NCBI GenBank assembly: GCA_028066055.1
Contig: JALCBY010000008.1
Location: 62,001-126,000, forward strand
Length of the DNA: 64,000 nucleotides
Reading direction: 5' to 3'
Source: Hyphomicrobiaceae bacterium
GTDB taxonomy: Bacteria; Pseudomonadota; Alphaproteobacteria; Rhizobiales; Methyloligellaceae
Of this stretch, positions 1 to 9,397 are shown in pieces; position 1 is the first letter of the stretch, and every line of letters starts with the position of its first letter. Both the position numbers and the translations under genes were made by a program. A model generated the notes under the pieces. It was not told where the DNA came from and ran no database searches. It saw only the letters and a program-made list of their open reading frames with translations.

Positions 1-1286
1 TTCTTCAGCCGCTCCGGCCACGCTTCGATATCCGCGATGGTGCGGCCATTCACCAAGCCCCAGCCATACCGGCGTGCAAGGCGCGACTGGCTGTCTCCGC
101 CATAGACGTGGCTCGCAATGTAGGAGTTGCGCGCACGGTCAAGCTCTTTCTGGGTGGCACCGTTTTCGATGAAGTCGGCAATGACCTCATCCACCGCTTT
201 TTCCACATCTGCGATGTCGGCACCGTCAGACGCGACCGCGTAAACGCCGAGACGGCCCGAGTCCAGGCCGGTTCCGCTGAACCATCCACCGGCGGACGCC
301 GCAATCTTCCTGTCCACGACCAAATTCTTGTACAGACGGCTTGTCGATCCGGATGCGAGCACCTTGACCATAAGATCCAGAGCTTCCGCCTCACCGGGTT
401 CAGCGACACTGTAGCTCGGTGCGAGATACATCCGCTGCACGGTGGCGCGTCCGGCTCGCGGGTCCTCAAGATTAACGCGGATCGGTGCGCGGTGCTTCGG
501 CTCGATCGGCCGGGCATCGCGAACACGATCGTTGCTGGGCTTGATCTTGCCATAGGTCTGCTCGGCAAGCTTCTTGACCTCATCCCCCGTCACATCCCCA
601 GCAACGATGAGAATGGCATTGTTCGGAGCGTAATAGCGCTCGTAAAAATCGAGCGCCTTCTTGCGGTCGAGCGCCCGCATCTCATGCTCCCATCCGAGTA
701 TCGGAATGCCGTAGGGGTGGGACTGATAGAGGGCGGCATGCATTTGCTCGCCGAGAATATTCGAAGGATCGTTCTCAACACGGGACCGGCGCTCTTCCAG
801 AATAACCTTGCGCTCGGTGGCCACATCCTTTTCCAGAAGCTTCAGATTGACCATCCGGTCGGCTTCCATCTCCATCACGAGTGGCAACCGGTCTTTGGCC
901 ACGCGCTGAAAGTAAGCCGTAGCGTCATGACCGGTGAAGGCATTGTCCTCACCGCCGTTGCGCGCAATGATCTTGGAAAACTCGCCCGGCGCAATCTTGT
1001 CCGTACCCTTGAACATCAGGTGTTCGAGAAAATGTGCGATGCCTGAGACGCCGGGCGGCTCATCGGCAGCACCCACGCGATACCAGACCATATGGGTTAC
1101 GACGGGTGCGCGGTGATCGGGAATAACGACCACCTCCAAACCATTCTTCAGCTTGAAGTGTGAAACCTTGGAAGCGGCGTTCAATTTGTCGACGGGCAGT
1201 GAAACGGTCATGACTGCTGCAATAGCACAAATCGTCAGGAGGGCTGTACGCCAAACGGTGGATTTCGAAACGAGATCATGGATCAT
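1..1286 (-). CDS. M16 family zinc metallopeptidase (pitrilysin-like), C-terminus cut by window edge
   Basis: The minus-strand frame is open from an ATG at 1286 to the window edge, giving about 428 codons without a stop. The N-terminus is a signal peptide (basic start, hydrophobic stretch around residues 14-30), so the enzyme should act in the periplasm. The inverted zinc motif HFLEH is followed by LMFKGT, which is the M16 signature, and further downstream are the conserved acidic residues expected of an active M16A/B peptidase. Members of this family degrade peptides and often come as two adjacent genes, one catalytic and one not; a partner would lie beyond base 1. It sits 140 bp downstream of the lipoprotein gene on the same strand and probably belongs to the lspA group. 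The family call is secure. The exact substrate cannot be read from sequence. Confidence 0.93.
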   Translation of the reverse strand, partial: MIHDLVSKSTVWRTALLTICAIAAVMTVSLPVDKLNAASKVSHFKLKNGLEVVVIPDHRAPVVTHMVWYRVGAADEPPGVSGIAHFLEHLMFKGTDKIAPGEFSKIIARNGGEDNAFTGHDATAYFQRVAKDRLPLVMEMEADRMVNLKLLEKDVATERKVILEERRSRVENDPSNILGEQMHAALYQSHPYGIPILGWEHEMRALDRKKALDFYERYYAPNNAILIVAGDVTGDEVKKLAEQTYGKIKPSNDRVRDARPIEPKHRAPIRVNLEDPRAGRATVQRMYLAPSYSVAEPGEAEALDLMVKVLASGSTSRLYKNLVVDRKIAASAGGWFSGTGLDSGRLGVYAVASDGADIADVEKAVDEVIADFIENGATQKELDRARNSYIASHVYGGDSQSRLARRYGWGLVNGRTIADIEAWPERLK

Positions 1287-1426
1287 GAGTAGAACCGGTT
1301 TGTTCGTCCTTGAGGTTGCGTAAACCTATACGCAACGGCGACTGGCGCCGAAACACGAATATGTGCGTGAGCTGGCACCGCTGCCAGTTACAATTCGTTC
1401 AGATTGGTGTGAACGCGCGGCGGTGG

Positions 1427-1885
1427 TTAGTTCTCGAAATCCCGCGCGTCCCGATACTTTTTACCAAGCAATCGCCCTCGCCCAAAGATACCGGGCTGAC
1501 GTTCCAACGGATCCATGAGCTTTTCGAACTCGTCGATATCGGCCTTCGGATCGTAATTGCCCTTGTCCTGGTATTCCTTTTGTTTGCGCAATTTTTCTTG
1601 CGCTTCGGCCTTCTGAACCTCTTGCGCGTCCGTTGGCCAGTTCTGCGGCGGAGCTGCCGCGGTAGCCTGCTGCGGCTCGGGAAGCCGCGCCCGGTCGGGC
1701 GGAAGAAGCAAAGGCGCGCGGTCGGGCACTTTCGGTTCGGCCTTTTTTTTGCTCGTCAGGCCCAAGGCTTCAAATCCGGGGCCCTGGAGCTCAACGCCGT
1801 CACCGGCGCACCCCGCGAGCAGCGCTGCCACCGCAAGCGTCGGCACCACTATCAGATGCTTTCTGGTTTTGGCCAATTTACGCAT
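1427..1885 (-). CDS. Small lipoprotein, DUF3035-like
   Basis: This 152-residue protein starts with a basic stretch and a hydrophobic segment ending in a lipobox (LLAGC, Cys26), so it should be lipidated and membrane-anchored. The mature part is charged and proline-rich, with a segment reading APLLLPPD and then a Lys/Glu/Gln-rich stretch likely to be helical. The pattern around the APL/PP residues and the position between lspA and an M16 peptidase match the alphaproteobacterial DUF3035 family, whose function is not established. It lies 65 bp downstream of lspA on the same strand. Being a substrate of the adjacent signal peptidase II is a natural inference, though any lipoprotein would be. The lipoprotein call is strong and the family name moderate. 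Confidence 0.8.
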   Translation of the reverse strand: MRKLAKTRKHLIVVPTLAVAALLAGCAGDGVELQGPGFEALGLTSKKKAEPKVPDRAPLLLPPDRARLPEPQQATAAAPPQNWPTDAQEVQKAEAQEKLRKQKEYQDKGNYDPKADIDEFEKLMDPLERQPGIFGRGRLLGKKYRDARDFEN

Positions 1886-1950
1886 TCCACTGACCCGCCC
1901 CCAAGGGATTTCAGCTCAATTTCGGCGACCTCTCAAAGCCGTCTACCGGC

Positions 1951-2472
1951 CTAGGATGTGTTTGAGACCTTTTTGTGGCTGTTGAACATCGAGTCATACA
2001 GAAGTCCGACAACACCGGCAACGATCGCGGCGTCGGCGATGTTGAAAACGTACCAATAGAAGCCAAATGCATGAAAGGAGATGAAATCGGCAACCGCACC
2101 GTGCACCAGCCGGTCGATCAGATTTCCCACACCCCCGCCGAGCACCAGCCCCAAAGCCAAAGCACTCAGTGTCGTCGTCGCGCGGGCAAGCCAAAAAAAC
2201 ATGGCTGTGAGTGCCACAAGAACCAGTCCGATCAAAATGAACCGGCCAGTGGTGCTGTCCTGTTGAAACAACCCGTAACTGATGCCCCGGTTCCATACCA
2301 TCACCAGATCAAGGAACGGCGTGATCTTGACGGTCCCTTTGGACTCCAGTTGGAAAATCTCGAGCACCCACCATTTCAACGCTTGATCCACAATCGTCGT
2401 GAACATGGCGATGAGCAGCCCGAACCGCGTCATGGGCCCCCACAGAAAATTTCGCCTCGCGGTCCGTGCCAT
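1951..2472 (-). CDS. lspA: Lipoprotein signal peptidase (signal peptidase II)
   Basis: LspA is the inner-membrane aspartyl protease that removes signal peptides from prolipoproteins. The 173-residue protein has four hydrophobic segments and the family motifs in order: a conserved Asp in TIVDQ (Asp29), NRGISYGLF (61-69), GGVGNLIDR (113-121), VADF with Asp129, and FNIAD with Asp147. The last two aspartates are the catalytic pair known for the family. Its start lies 9 bp downstream of the ileS stop, so the two are surely co-transcribed, an arrangement common in proteobacteria. An internal Met14 could also serve as start, but Met1 keeps the usual length. Confidence 0.97.
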   Translation of the reverse strand: MARTARRNFLWGPMTRFGLLIAMFTTIVDQALKWWVLEIFQLESKGTVKITPFLDLVMVWNRGISYGLFQQDSTTGRFILIGLVLVALTAMFFWLARATTTLSALALGLVLGGGVGNLIDRLVHGAVADFISFHAFGFYWYVFNIADAAIVAGVVGLLYDSMFNSHKKVSNTS

Positions 2473-2481
2473 CGGGGGTTC

Positions 2482-5451
2482 CTACTCGGCAGCCACCTGA
2501 CGGGTGTCGAACTGGCGAACGGCCTCCGCGTCGCGCGGCGTGAGATCCGGGAAATCCGAATCAGAACCAACTTCGGGGAGTATCTTCCAGGAACGGGCGC
2601 ATTTTTTGCCCTCCGCCGTTTTGGGAACCACCGCGACGCCGGCAACGTCGTCGAGACGGAATGCATCCGGTGGCCCGTCGCCTTTGTTCAATATGGCCTG
2701 GCTGGTGATGGCGATTTCAGCCCAGTCATAACGAGACGCGAGATCGAACAGTTCTTCGTCGGAAATGAAAATTTCGGGTGCTGCCTCCAGGCTCGAGCCG
2801 ATGCGCTTTTCCTGACGCTCGATCTCGAGCGCACCCGTCACGACACGGCGGACCTGCCGAATCCTGCGCCATTTCTCGGCGAGTTCGTCGTCACTCCAAT
2901 CCTCCGGAATGTCCGGGAAAAGATGCAGGTGAACGGAATCCGTCTCATCCCCGTTCCGCGCCAACCATGCCTCTTCCATCGTGAAGCACAGCATCGGCGC
3001 GAGCCATGTGGTCAGGCAGGAAAACAGACGGTCAAGCACGGTCAGACTGGCACGCCGTACCACACTGTCATACGGGTCGCAGTAAAGTGCGTCCTTGCGG
3101 ATATCGAAATAAACCGCCGAGAGGTCGATGGTGCAAAAGTTGAACAGGGCGGAGAAGATCCGTTTGAAATCAAACGTGTTGTACTCCCGCCTCACCAGGG
3201 CATCAAGTTCGCTGAGCCGGTGCAGGATGTAACGTTCCAATTCCGGCATGTCCTTCGGTTCGACAGCAAGACCCGGTTCGTAATGCGCCAGATTGCCAAG
3301 CATGAACCGGATCGTGTTGCGCAGTTTGCGGTACGCGTCGATGTTCGATTTCAGGATTTCCGGCCCGATACGCAAATCTTCCGTGTAATCGGAGCTCATG
3401 GCCCAGAGCCTCAGGATCTCCGCACCCGACTGCTTGATGACGTCCTGTGGAAACACCTGATTACCGAGCGACTTGGACATTTTTCGCCCGTCCTCGGCCA
3501 TGACGAAGCCGTGGGTCAGAACCGCTTCATAGGGTGCCTTGCCGCGCGTGCCGCAGGATTCGAGCAATGAGGACTGGAACCAGCCACGGTGCTGATCGGA
3601 TCCTTCCAGATAAAGCGACGCCGGCCATTGGAGATCATCACGTTGCTCCAGCACAAAGGCATGGGTCGACCCGGAATCGAACCAGACGTCGAGAATATCG
3701 TCGACCTTCTCCCAGTCTTCCGGGTTGTCGACCAGCCCCTCAAGAAACCGCTCCTTGGCGCCGTCGGCGAACCAGGCGTCCGCGCCCTCCGCCTCAAATG
3801 CCACCTTGATCCGGCCTATGAGCTCCTGCGAGCCGGGAAAATCCTTGCCCGGGATGATCATTCCATATGCGTTAGAACCCGGATTGTTGTTGCGGAACAC
3901 AGTGATCGGCACGCCCCAGGCGCGCTGGCGCGAAATCACCCAGTCGGGCTTGCTCTCGATCATGCCCTTGATCCGGTTCTCACCCGTGGCCGGTACCCAG
4001 CGCGCCTCCTCGACAGCCTTGAAAGCACGAGAACGCAAGGTATCGCCTGCACCGTCGATATCCTGATCCATGGCGATGAACCATTGCGGCGTGTTGCGGA
4101 AAATGACGGGCTTCTTCGACCGCCAGGAATGCGGGTAATCATGCTTCAGCCGTCCGCGCGCGATCAGGGCATCCGCTTCGACAAGCGCGTCGATGACCGC
4201 ATCATTGGCATCGCCGAACTTGCCCTTGTCATCAACAACGCGCTTTCCCTCAAAGCCCGGCGCCTGAGCGGTAAAGAAACCGGCCTCGTCGACCGTGTAG
4301 GGAATGGCCGTGTCGATGCCGCGCGCATCGAGCGCCATGCGGTTCTCCATCCAGACCTCGAAGTCCTCCCGGCCATGGCCGGGAGCCGTGTGCACGAAGC
4401 CTGTACCGGCATCCTCGGTGACATGTTCGCCGGCGAACAACGGAACATCGAACTCGTAGCCGAGGTCACGGAGTGGATGGTGGCACGTCCCGATTTCGGC
4501 CACGTTTACATCGCCAAGCCTTGTCCAGTCCTCGATGCGCGCGGCCTCCCGAACCGATTCGGCAAGCGCGTCCGCAAGAATGAGCCTGTCGCCTTTTTTC
4601 GCCCAGTTGTCTTCCGGCGCTTGCGTCACCTCGAAAAAACCATAGGTGATGGAGGGCGAGTAGGAGATCGCGCGATTGCCCGGAATGGTCCACGGCGTCG
4701 TCGTCCAGATGACGATTGACGCCCCTTTCAGCGCATCACTGCTCTCAACTATTGGGAACTTGGCCCAGATCGTCGGGCTGGTGTGTTCCTGATATTCGAC
4801 CTCGGCCTCGGCCAGTGCCGTGCGTTCGACCACCGACCACATGACCGGTTTCGACCCCCGGAACAAAAGACCGTTCATAGCGAACTTGGTCAGCTCGTTG
4901 GCGATTACGGCTTCAGCATCGAACGACATCGTCGTATAGGGATTGTCCCAGTCTCCGGTGACGCCAAGCCGTTTGAATTCTTCGCGCTGCACATCGATCC
5001 AGTGGTCCGCAAATTCGCGACACTCGGCCCGGAACGTGTTGATCGGCACTTCGTCCTTGTTCTTGCCCTTGGAACGATACTGCTCCTCAACCTTCCACTC
5101 GATCGGCAGGCCGTGACAATCCCAGCCGGGCACGTAGTTGGAGTCGAAGCCCATCATCTGCTGTGACCGGGTAACCACGTCCTTGAGGATCTTGTTCAGG
5201 CCCGTGCCGATGTGGATGTTCGCATTGGCGTATGGCGGGCCGTCGTGGAGGATGTATTTCTCGCGTCCCTTCGCCGTTTCGCGCAGGCGCTCGTAAAGCC
5301 CGAGTTTCTCCCATCGCGCGAGCAGCTCCGGCTCGCGCTTCGGCAGACCCGCCTTCATCGGAAAGTCGGTTGATGGCAGGAACAGGGTCTCGCGCCAGTC
5401 GCGCCCTTCCCCGCCGTTGCTGTTCGTTTGCTTGGCGTCTTTTTTGGCCAT
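2482..5451 (-). CDS. ileS: Isoleucyl-tRNA synthetase
   Basis: This class I aminoacyl-tRNA synthetase charges tRNA-Ile with isoleucine. The 989-residue length is typical of the bacterial type. The ATP-binding HIGH motif appears as HIGT (80-83) after the PPYANAN stretch, and the KMSKS loop is at 657-661. The editing domain between them carries the [16 protein letters not shown] segment, here [12 protein letters not shown]. The C-terminus keeps only the first Cys of the usual zinc site (KKCARSW) and lacks the second CxxC, so the four-Cys zinc finger of the E. coli enzyme is degenerate; I believe this is common in alphaproteobacteria. It is followed at 9 bp by lspA and preceded by ribF on the same strand. 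Confidence 0.98.
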   Translation of the reverse strand: MAKKDAKQTNSNGGEGRDWRETLFLPSTDFPMKAGLPKREPELLARWEKLGLYERLRETAKGREKYILHDGPPYANANIHIGTGLNKILKDVVTRSQQMMGFDSNYVPGWDCHGLPIEWKVEEQYRSKGKNKDEVPINTFRAECREFADHWIDVQREEFKRLGVTGDWDNPYTTMSFDAEAVIANELTKFAMNGLLFRGSKPVMWSVVERTALAEAEVEYQEHTSPTIWAKFPIVESSDALKGASIVIWTTTPWTIPGNRAISYSPSITYGFFEVTQAPEDNWAKKGDRLILADALAESVREAARIEDWTRLGDVNVAEIGTCHHPLRDLGYEFDVPLFAGEHVTEDAGTGFVHTAPGHGREDFEVWMENRMALDARGIDTAIPYTVDEAGFFTAQAPGFEGKRVVDDKGKFGDANDAVIDALVEADALIARGRLKHDYPHSWRSKKPVIFRNTPQWFIAMDQDIDGAGDTLRSRAFKAVEEARWVPATGENRIKGMIESKPDWVISRQRAWGVPITVFRNNNPGSNAYGMIIPGKDFPGSQELIGRIKVAFEAEGADAWFADGAKERFLEGLVDNPEDWEKVDDILDVWFDSGSTHAFVLEQRDDLQWPASLYLEGSDQHRGWFQSSLLESCGTRGKAPYEAVLTHGFVMAEDGRKMSKSLGNQVFPQDVIKQSGAEILRLWAMSSDYTEDLRIGPEILKSNIDAYRKLRNTIRFMLGNLAHYEPGLAVEPKDMPELERYILHRLSELDALVRREYNTFDFKRIFSALFNFCTIDLSAVYFDIRKDALYCDPYDSVVRRASLTVLDRLFSCLTTWLAPMLCFTMEEAWLARNGDETDSVHLHLFPDIPEDWSDDELAEKWRRIRQVRRVVTGALEIERQEKRIGSSLEAAPEIFISDEELFDLASRYDWAEIAITSQAILNKGDGPPDAFRLDDVAGVAVVPKTAEGKKCARSWKILPEVGSDSDFPDLTPRDAEAVRQFDTRQVAAE

Positions 5452-5526
5452 GATTCGTGCTGCCGGATGTCCGCTGAGGAATCGCGTTCTAGCAATCGCA
5501 AGAACAACAATAAAGGGGCGAATGCG

Positions 5527-6501
5527 CTAGTTCAGCGCCCGCGCCATCGGAAAACGCGCGATCGGGTCTTGCGTATCGAGACCGGCCAGGACGTCGCGCG
5601 ATGCCTCGCAGTCCACCGTCATCTGCTTCACAAGCGCGTCGGCGCTTTCAAACTTTTCGTCGGGGCGCAGGAATCTGATGACTTCGAGCTCGATTTCCTG
5701 GCCGTACAGGTCGCCTGAAAAACCGAACAAAAACGTCTCGATGGAGGGTGCACCGTCGTCGAAGCTTGGCCGGGTCCCAAGGTAGGATGCACCGTCGAAC
5801 CGGCCGTCACGGGTGTGAATTCGGACGGCATAAATTCCGTGTTGCAGGCCGAAACCGCGTGGCACATCGATATTTGCCGTCGGGAACCCGATGAGCCTGC
5901 CTCGCCGGTCGCCACCGACAACCGTGCCGCGAACGCGCCACCAATACCCCAATTCCTCCGCTGCAGTGGCGGTTTCGCCGATGCGCAGATGCTCCCTGAT
6001 GCGGCTTGAAGAGAATGTTCCTTCCCCCTCACCCTGAGGTTCGACGATCGTCACCCCGAACCCATGCGTGTCGCCCAGTTGACGCAACACTGCCGCATCG
6101 CCGTCACGTCCTTTGCCAAACTTGAAATCGCTACCCGTCACCACGTGAGAGACGCCGAGATCGCCAACCAGGATTTCCGCAACGAATTCCACAGCCGTCC
6201 GTCCGGACAATGCCGAGTCGAAGGTCTGGGTGACGGCCAGATCGAGGCCCATTGCGCCGAACAGCTGGAGCTTTAGCGCTTCCGGCGTCAGCCGGAATAC
6301 AGGCTTTGCAGGCTGAAAAAAATCGCGCGGATGCGGCTCAAACGTCAACACACCCGCTTGCGAACCAGCGGCCCGGCCCGCAGCCATCGCCGCCTCGAGC
6401 ACCACCTGATGGCCGCGGTGCACGCCGTCGAAATTCCCGATTGCAAGACTTGCGCCCTTCAGCGCATCCGGACAGCTATCTGAGCCTTTGATTATCTGCA
6501 T
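5527..6501 (-). CDS. ribF: Bifunctional riboflavin kinase / FAD synthetase
   Basis: RibF phosphorylates riboflavin to FMN and adenylates FMN to FAD in the cytoplasm. The N-terminal adenylyltransferase domain shows GNFDGVHRGH (the HxGH nucleotide-binding motif) and, further on, SSSRIR. The C-terminal flavokinase domain shows GFPTANI. I start it at the ATG at 6501 (MQIIKG) rather than six codons upstream because the shorter form matches the family N-terminus. It lies 75 bp upstream of ileS on the same strand, and the ribF-ileS-lspA order is classic. Confidence 0.96.
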   Translation of the reverse strand: MQIIKGSDSCPDALKGASLAIGNFDGVHRGHQVVLEAAMAAGRAAGSQAGVLTFEPHPRDFFQPAKPVFRLTPEALKLQLFGAMGLDLAVTQTFDSALSGRTAVEFVAEILVGDLGVSHVVTGSDFKFGKGRDGDAAVLRQLGDTHGFGVTIVEPQGEGEGTFSSSRIREHLRIGETATAAEELGYWWRVRGTVVGGDRRGRLIGFPTANIDVPRGFGLQHGIYAVRIHTRDGRFDGASYLGTRPSFDDGAPSIETFLFGFSGDLYGQEIELEVIRFLRPDEKFESADALVKQMTVDCEASRDVLAGLDTQDPIARFPMARALN

Positions 6502-6549
6502 GGAACGCCGGCGTCTCACGTGCGCGCCGGCGCTCCCGCCGACACTTTT

Positions 6550-7014
6550 CTACTCGGGACGGCTCGGTACCAGAATAACGGCCTCGCCGTCCAGAACGGT
6601 CTTACCATCCACCTGGCAATCGCACGAGAAGATGACGCGTTTCTTCTCCGGCAGCAGATCGGTGATGCGGGCGACCGCGACGACCTCGTCGTCGATCTTG
6701 ACAGGCGCCCGGAAGTTCAGGCTTTGCGAAATGTAGATTGCGCCAGGACCGGGCAATTTCGTGCCAAGCACCGTGGAGAGAAGGCTCGCGGTCAGAATAC
6801 CGTGGGCGATTCGTTCCTTGAAGATCGTTTCAGATGCGTATTGGTCACACAGGTGAACCGGGTTGTTATCACCCGAGATGTCGGCAAAGGACTGGATATC
6901 ACCTTCGGTGATGCGCTTGGTATGGCTCGCCTCCATACCCACTTCCAGGTCCTCGATATAGTATGTCGGCCAGTCCCCACCGTTGCCGCCGCCATTGTTG
7001 CCACCGTTCTTCAT
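6550..7014 (-). CDS. MaoC-like (R)-specific enoyl-CoA hydratase
   Basis: A single hot-dog domain of 154 residues. The hydratase-2 motif is visible as SGDNNPVH with Asp49 and His54, the expected catalytic pair, followed by FKERIAHG. Proteins of this type hydrate trans-2-enoyl-CoA to (R)-3-hydroxyacyl-CoA, linking beta-oxidation to polyhydroxyalkanoate or other acyl pathways (PhaJ-like); the substrate length cannot be told. An odd feature is the Gly/Asn-rich N-terminus (residues 3-13) ahead of the conserved domain. It sits 48 bp upstream of ribF on the same strand and is transcribed away from the cheY-like gene. Confidence 0.9.
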   Translation of the reverse strand: MKNGGNNGGGNGGDWPTYYIEDLEVGMEASHTKRITEGDIQSFADISGDNNPVHLCDQYASETIFKERIAHGILTASLLSTVLGTKLPGPGAIYISQSLNFRAPVKIDDEVVAVARITDLLPEKKRVIFSCDCQVDGKTVLDGEAVILVPSRPE

Positions 7015-7304
7015 TCCCCGAATCCTTTTCGAAGGTTGTTATTGCGCCGCACAATAGTCGAGGTGCGCAAATGCTGCAACTGCGCAATACGCATTGTGCA
7101 GGCCGTTCCTTAACGAATACGGACAAGCCAACCACAACCATTGAGTGTAAAAATCCGTGGTTAACTCATTTTTTAAGTCCGCCCCCTATTGTCCACCTGT
7201 AAGGCGCGAGCACCCGGTCACATTGACGGCGTCCGGGATTCGGTCCGCGTTGGTTTGGGAAGTACTGACTTAATTTGCCCGATAAAAGGGGGATGGAGAG
7301 CGAC

Positions 7305-7688
7305 ATGGCGGTTGACCTTTCAATGCCGGTCCTTGTGGTCGATGACTACAAGACGATGATCCGCATTATTCGCAATCTTCTGAAGCAGCTTGGTTTTTCT
7401 GATGTTGACGATGCCGCCGACGGCACCGAGGCACTGGGCAAGATGCGCGAGAAGAAATATGGCCTGGTGATTTCTGACTGGAATATGGAGCCGATGACGG
7501 GATACGAGCTTCTTAAAGAGGTTCGCTCCGACGAGGGTCTTGCACGGACACCATTCATCATGGTGACGGCTGAGTCCAAGACCGAAAACGTCATCGCAGC
7601 CAAAAAGGCGGGCGTGAACAACTACATCGTGAAGCCGTTCAACGCCGCGACCTTGAAGTCCAAGATTGACGCCGTTTTTGGCGAATAA
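7305..7688 (+). CDS. CheY-like single-domain response regulator
   Basis: A stand-alone receiver domain of 127 residues. All receiver residues are present: the acidic pair Asp13-Asp14, the phosphoacceptor Asp58 in VISDWN, Thr88 in MVTAES, and Lys110 in YIVKPF. It has no output domain, so it should signal by docking to a target such as a flagellar switch. I place the start at the ATG at 7305 (MAVDLSMPV), which has a GGAGAG ribosome-binding site. An in-frame ATG at 7293 would add four residues. The CheZ-like phosphatase gene 84 bp downstream on the same strand is the likely partner that removes the phosphate. No receptor or CheA gene lies nearby, so the pathway it serves is inferred. Confidence 0.93.
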   Translation: MAVDLSMPVLVVDDYKTMIRIIRNLLKQLGFSDVDDAADGTEALGKMREKKYGLVISDWNMEPMTGYELLKEVRSDEGLARTPFIMVTAESKTENVIAAKKAGVNNYIVKPFNAATLKSKIDAVFGE

Positions 7689-7704
7689 TCAGCTTTTCTC
7701 AGAC

Positions 7705-7728
7705 CCCGCGCGAACCTGTTCGCGCGGG
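7705..7728 (+). terminator. GC-rich hairpin between cheY-like and cheZ-like genes
   Basis: Perfect 10-bp stem (CCCGCGCGAA / TTCGCGCGGG) with a CCTG loop, 17 bp after the cheY-like stop. There is no T tract, so it is either a weak terminator or attenuator or an RNA-stabilising 3' structure that lets the two genes be expressed at different levels. Confidence 0.5.
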
Positions 7729-7771
7729 CCGTCTACTCTCAACTTCGGGCCACGACGGAGAGCGTTGACGC

Positions 7772-8407
7772 ATGTCCAAAAAATCACACGCCAAGGTTCG
7801 TGCCGCCGCTGACGGGCTGCGCAAAAAAGACGACATCTCGCTGGTGGACGTTCTGACGCTTGCTGAAGCGTCGATCAGCTCGATGAAGCAGTTCGTCGAC
7901 AGTCTCGATTCCAAGATCTACAGCGAATTCCGTGAGATCGCGGAATACATCCAGAATACGAAAACGGAGATTGGCCATTTGCAAGCCAATGATCTGCGCT
8001 CCAAACATATTCCCGAGGCGGGCGGAGAACTGGATGCGGTGGTCAGTTCGACCGAAGAGGCCACGACCAAGATCATGGAATGCGCCGAGGCCATTCTCGA
8101 GGCCGACACCAGCGATACGGACGCATACCAGCAGCTCGTCAACGACAAGGTGATGATCATCTTCGAGGCATGCTCGTTCCAGGACCTCACCGGCCAGCGT
8201 ATCGCCAAGGTGGTGGAAACGCTGGAACATATCGAGACACGCGTTTGCAGGTTCGCCGCTGCGATCGGCGCGGAGGATGCAGACGGCGCCGCGAGCGAGA
8301 AAGAGGCCAAGCGCAAGAAGCGCAAGGAGGACCTGATCCTCAACGGCCCCGCAAAGAAGGGCGAAGGTGTCAGCCAGGATGATGTCGACGCGCTTCTGAA
8401 CGACTAG
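7772..8407 (+). CDS. CheZ-like protein phosphatase
   Basis: CheZ dephosphorylates CheY-P. This 211-residue, mostly helical protein carries the CheZ catalytic segment FEACSFQDLTGQRI (131-144), in which Gln137 corresponds to the catalytic glutamine, in the middle of a predicted long helical hairpin. The last eleven residues (SQDDVDALLND) are acidic and amphipathic and resemble the CheZ C-terminal peptide that grips CheY; a Lys/Arg-rich linker (about 178-186) separates it from the helical core. A GGAGAG ribosome-binding site precedes the ATG. It is downstream of the cheY-like gene on the same strand, which strongly suggests a cognate pair. A paralogue with the same catalytic segment and the same tail is at 23746-24525. 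Confidence 0.9.
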   Translation: MSKKSHAKVRAAADGLRKKDDISLVDVLTLAEASISSMKQFVDSLDSKIYSEFREIAEYIQNTKTEIGHLQANDLRSKHIPEAGGELDAVVSSTEEATTKIMECAEAILEADTSDTDAYQQLVNDKVMIIFEACSFQDLTGQRIAKVVETLEHIETRVCRFAAAIGAEDADGAASEKEAKRKKRKEDLILNGPAKKGEGVSQDDVDALLND

Positions 8408-8475
8408 GCACGAAACTCGGGCTCAACCTCCGAGCCCACACGCCAGCGCGCAGGTTTGCCCGCCTGACAGGGCCA

Positions 8476-9348
8476 CTACCACGTCAACCGCTTCTGGGCC
8501 GCTATCGGCATTACCGCGCTGTCGGCGAATACATTCTGCAGCGCCTCCTCGCTCAACGGCGTTTCGTCGTGGCTGGCTTCGATATGCAGGGCGCTAGCGA
8601 CAAACAGCACATCCATCCCTGCAGCCGATGCGCCGGCCACATCCGTCTTCACGCTGTCTCCGATGCACAGGATCCGTTCGGGCATCAGCACCTCTCCCCT
8701 CGCCTCCGCGACGCGCCCCATTGCCATCTCGTATATCGGCGGGTGTGGTTTTCCGGTGTAGATGACCTTACCCCCGCGCTTTCCATACGCTTCCGCCAGC
8801 GCTCCGGCACAATAAATCAGGCGATTGCCACGTTCGACCTGTATGTCCGGGTTGGCGCAGACCATCTCGAGACCGCGCTCCAGCATTTTCGAGAGCATGT
8901 CCGCATAGTCATCGGGCGTTTCCCGTAAGTCGTCATAGAGACCCGAGCACAAGACGAGCGATGCGTCCTCCAGGTCGACGAGTTGCAGGTCCAGCCCGTC
9001 GAGAAGAGGTTTGTCTCTCTGCGGACCGAGATGAAAAACCGGTTCGCTCTTGCGTTCGGCAAGCACGTGCCGGGTGGTATCGCCCGACGTCACAATCGCA
9101 TCGAATGCATCCTCCGAAACTCCAATCTCCGCAAGCTGCTTTCTGACGGCGTGTCCCGGCCGCGGGGAGTTCGATATCAGAACGACGGTACCGCCCTTCT
9201 TTCTGTATGTGCAGCAGGCATGTTCCGCGTTATTGAACGGTTGCACGCCATTGTGCAGGACACCCCAGATGTCGCAAAGCCACGCCTCGTAGCGGTCGGC
9301 AACGGGTTCAATCGATGGAACGACAGGAATGGAATCGCGCGCACTCAT
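8476..9348 (-). CDS. HAD-IIA family hydrolase (TIGR01459 type)
   Basis: A haloacid-dehalogenase superfamily phosphatase of the NagD/sugar-phosphatase class. The nucleophile motif appears as CDIWGVLHNG, motif II as LISNSPRP, and the C-terminal Mg-binding motif as CIGDSVKTDVAGA after GKPHPPIYEMA. The frame is open a further 58 codons upstream, but that extension overlaps the EAL gene and has no family character, so I start at the ATG at 9348 (MSARDS). The alphaproteobacterial TIGR01459 group has no firmly known substrate. It is 49 bp downstream of the EAL gene on the same strand and converges on the cheZ-like gene. Confidence 0.92.
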   Translation of the reverse strand: MSARDSIPVVPSIEPVADRYEAWLCDIWGVLHNGVQPFNNAEHACCTYRKKGGTVVLISNSPRPGHAVRKQLAEIGVSEDAFDAIVTSGDTTRHVLAERKSEPVFHLGPQRDKPLLDGLDLQLVDLEDASLVLCSGLYDDLRETPDDYADMLSKMLERGLEMVCANPDIQVERGNRLIYCAGALAEAYGKRGGKVIYTGKPHPPIYEMAMGRVAEARGEVLMPERILCIGDSVKTDVAGASAAGMDVLFVASALHIEASHDETPLSEEALQNVFADSAVMPIAAQKRLTW

Positions 9349-9397
9349 AGCGCGTGGGTAGACACTGGGCAGGTTCGGGTCAAGAAGCCCGTTTGGC

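Noticed and set aside
1975..3570. 531-codon plus-strand open frame across lspA and ileS
   Set aside because: Antisense shadow of two genes with complete motifs.
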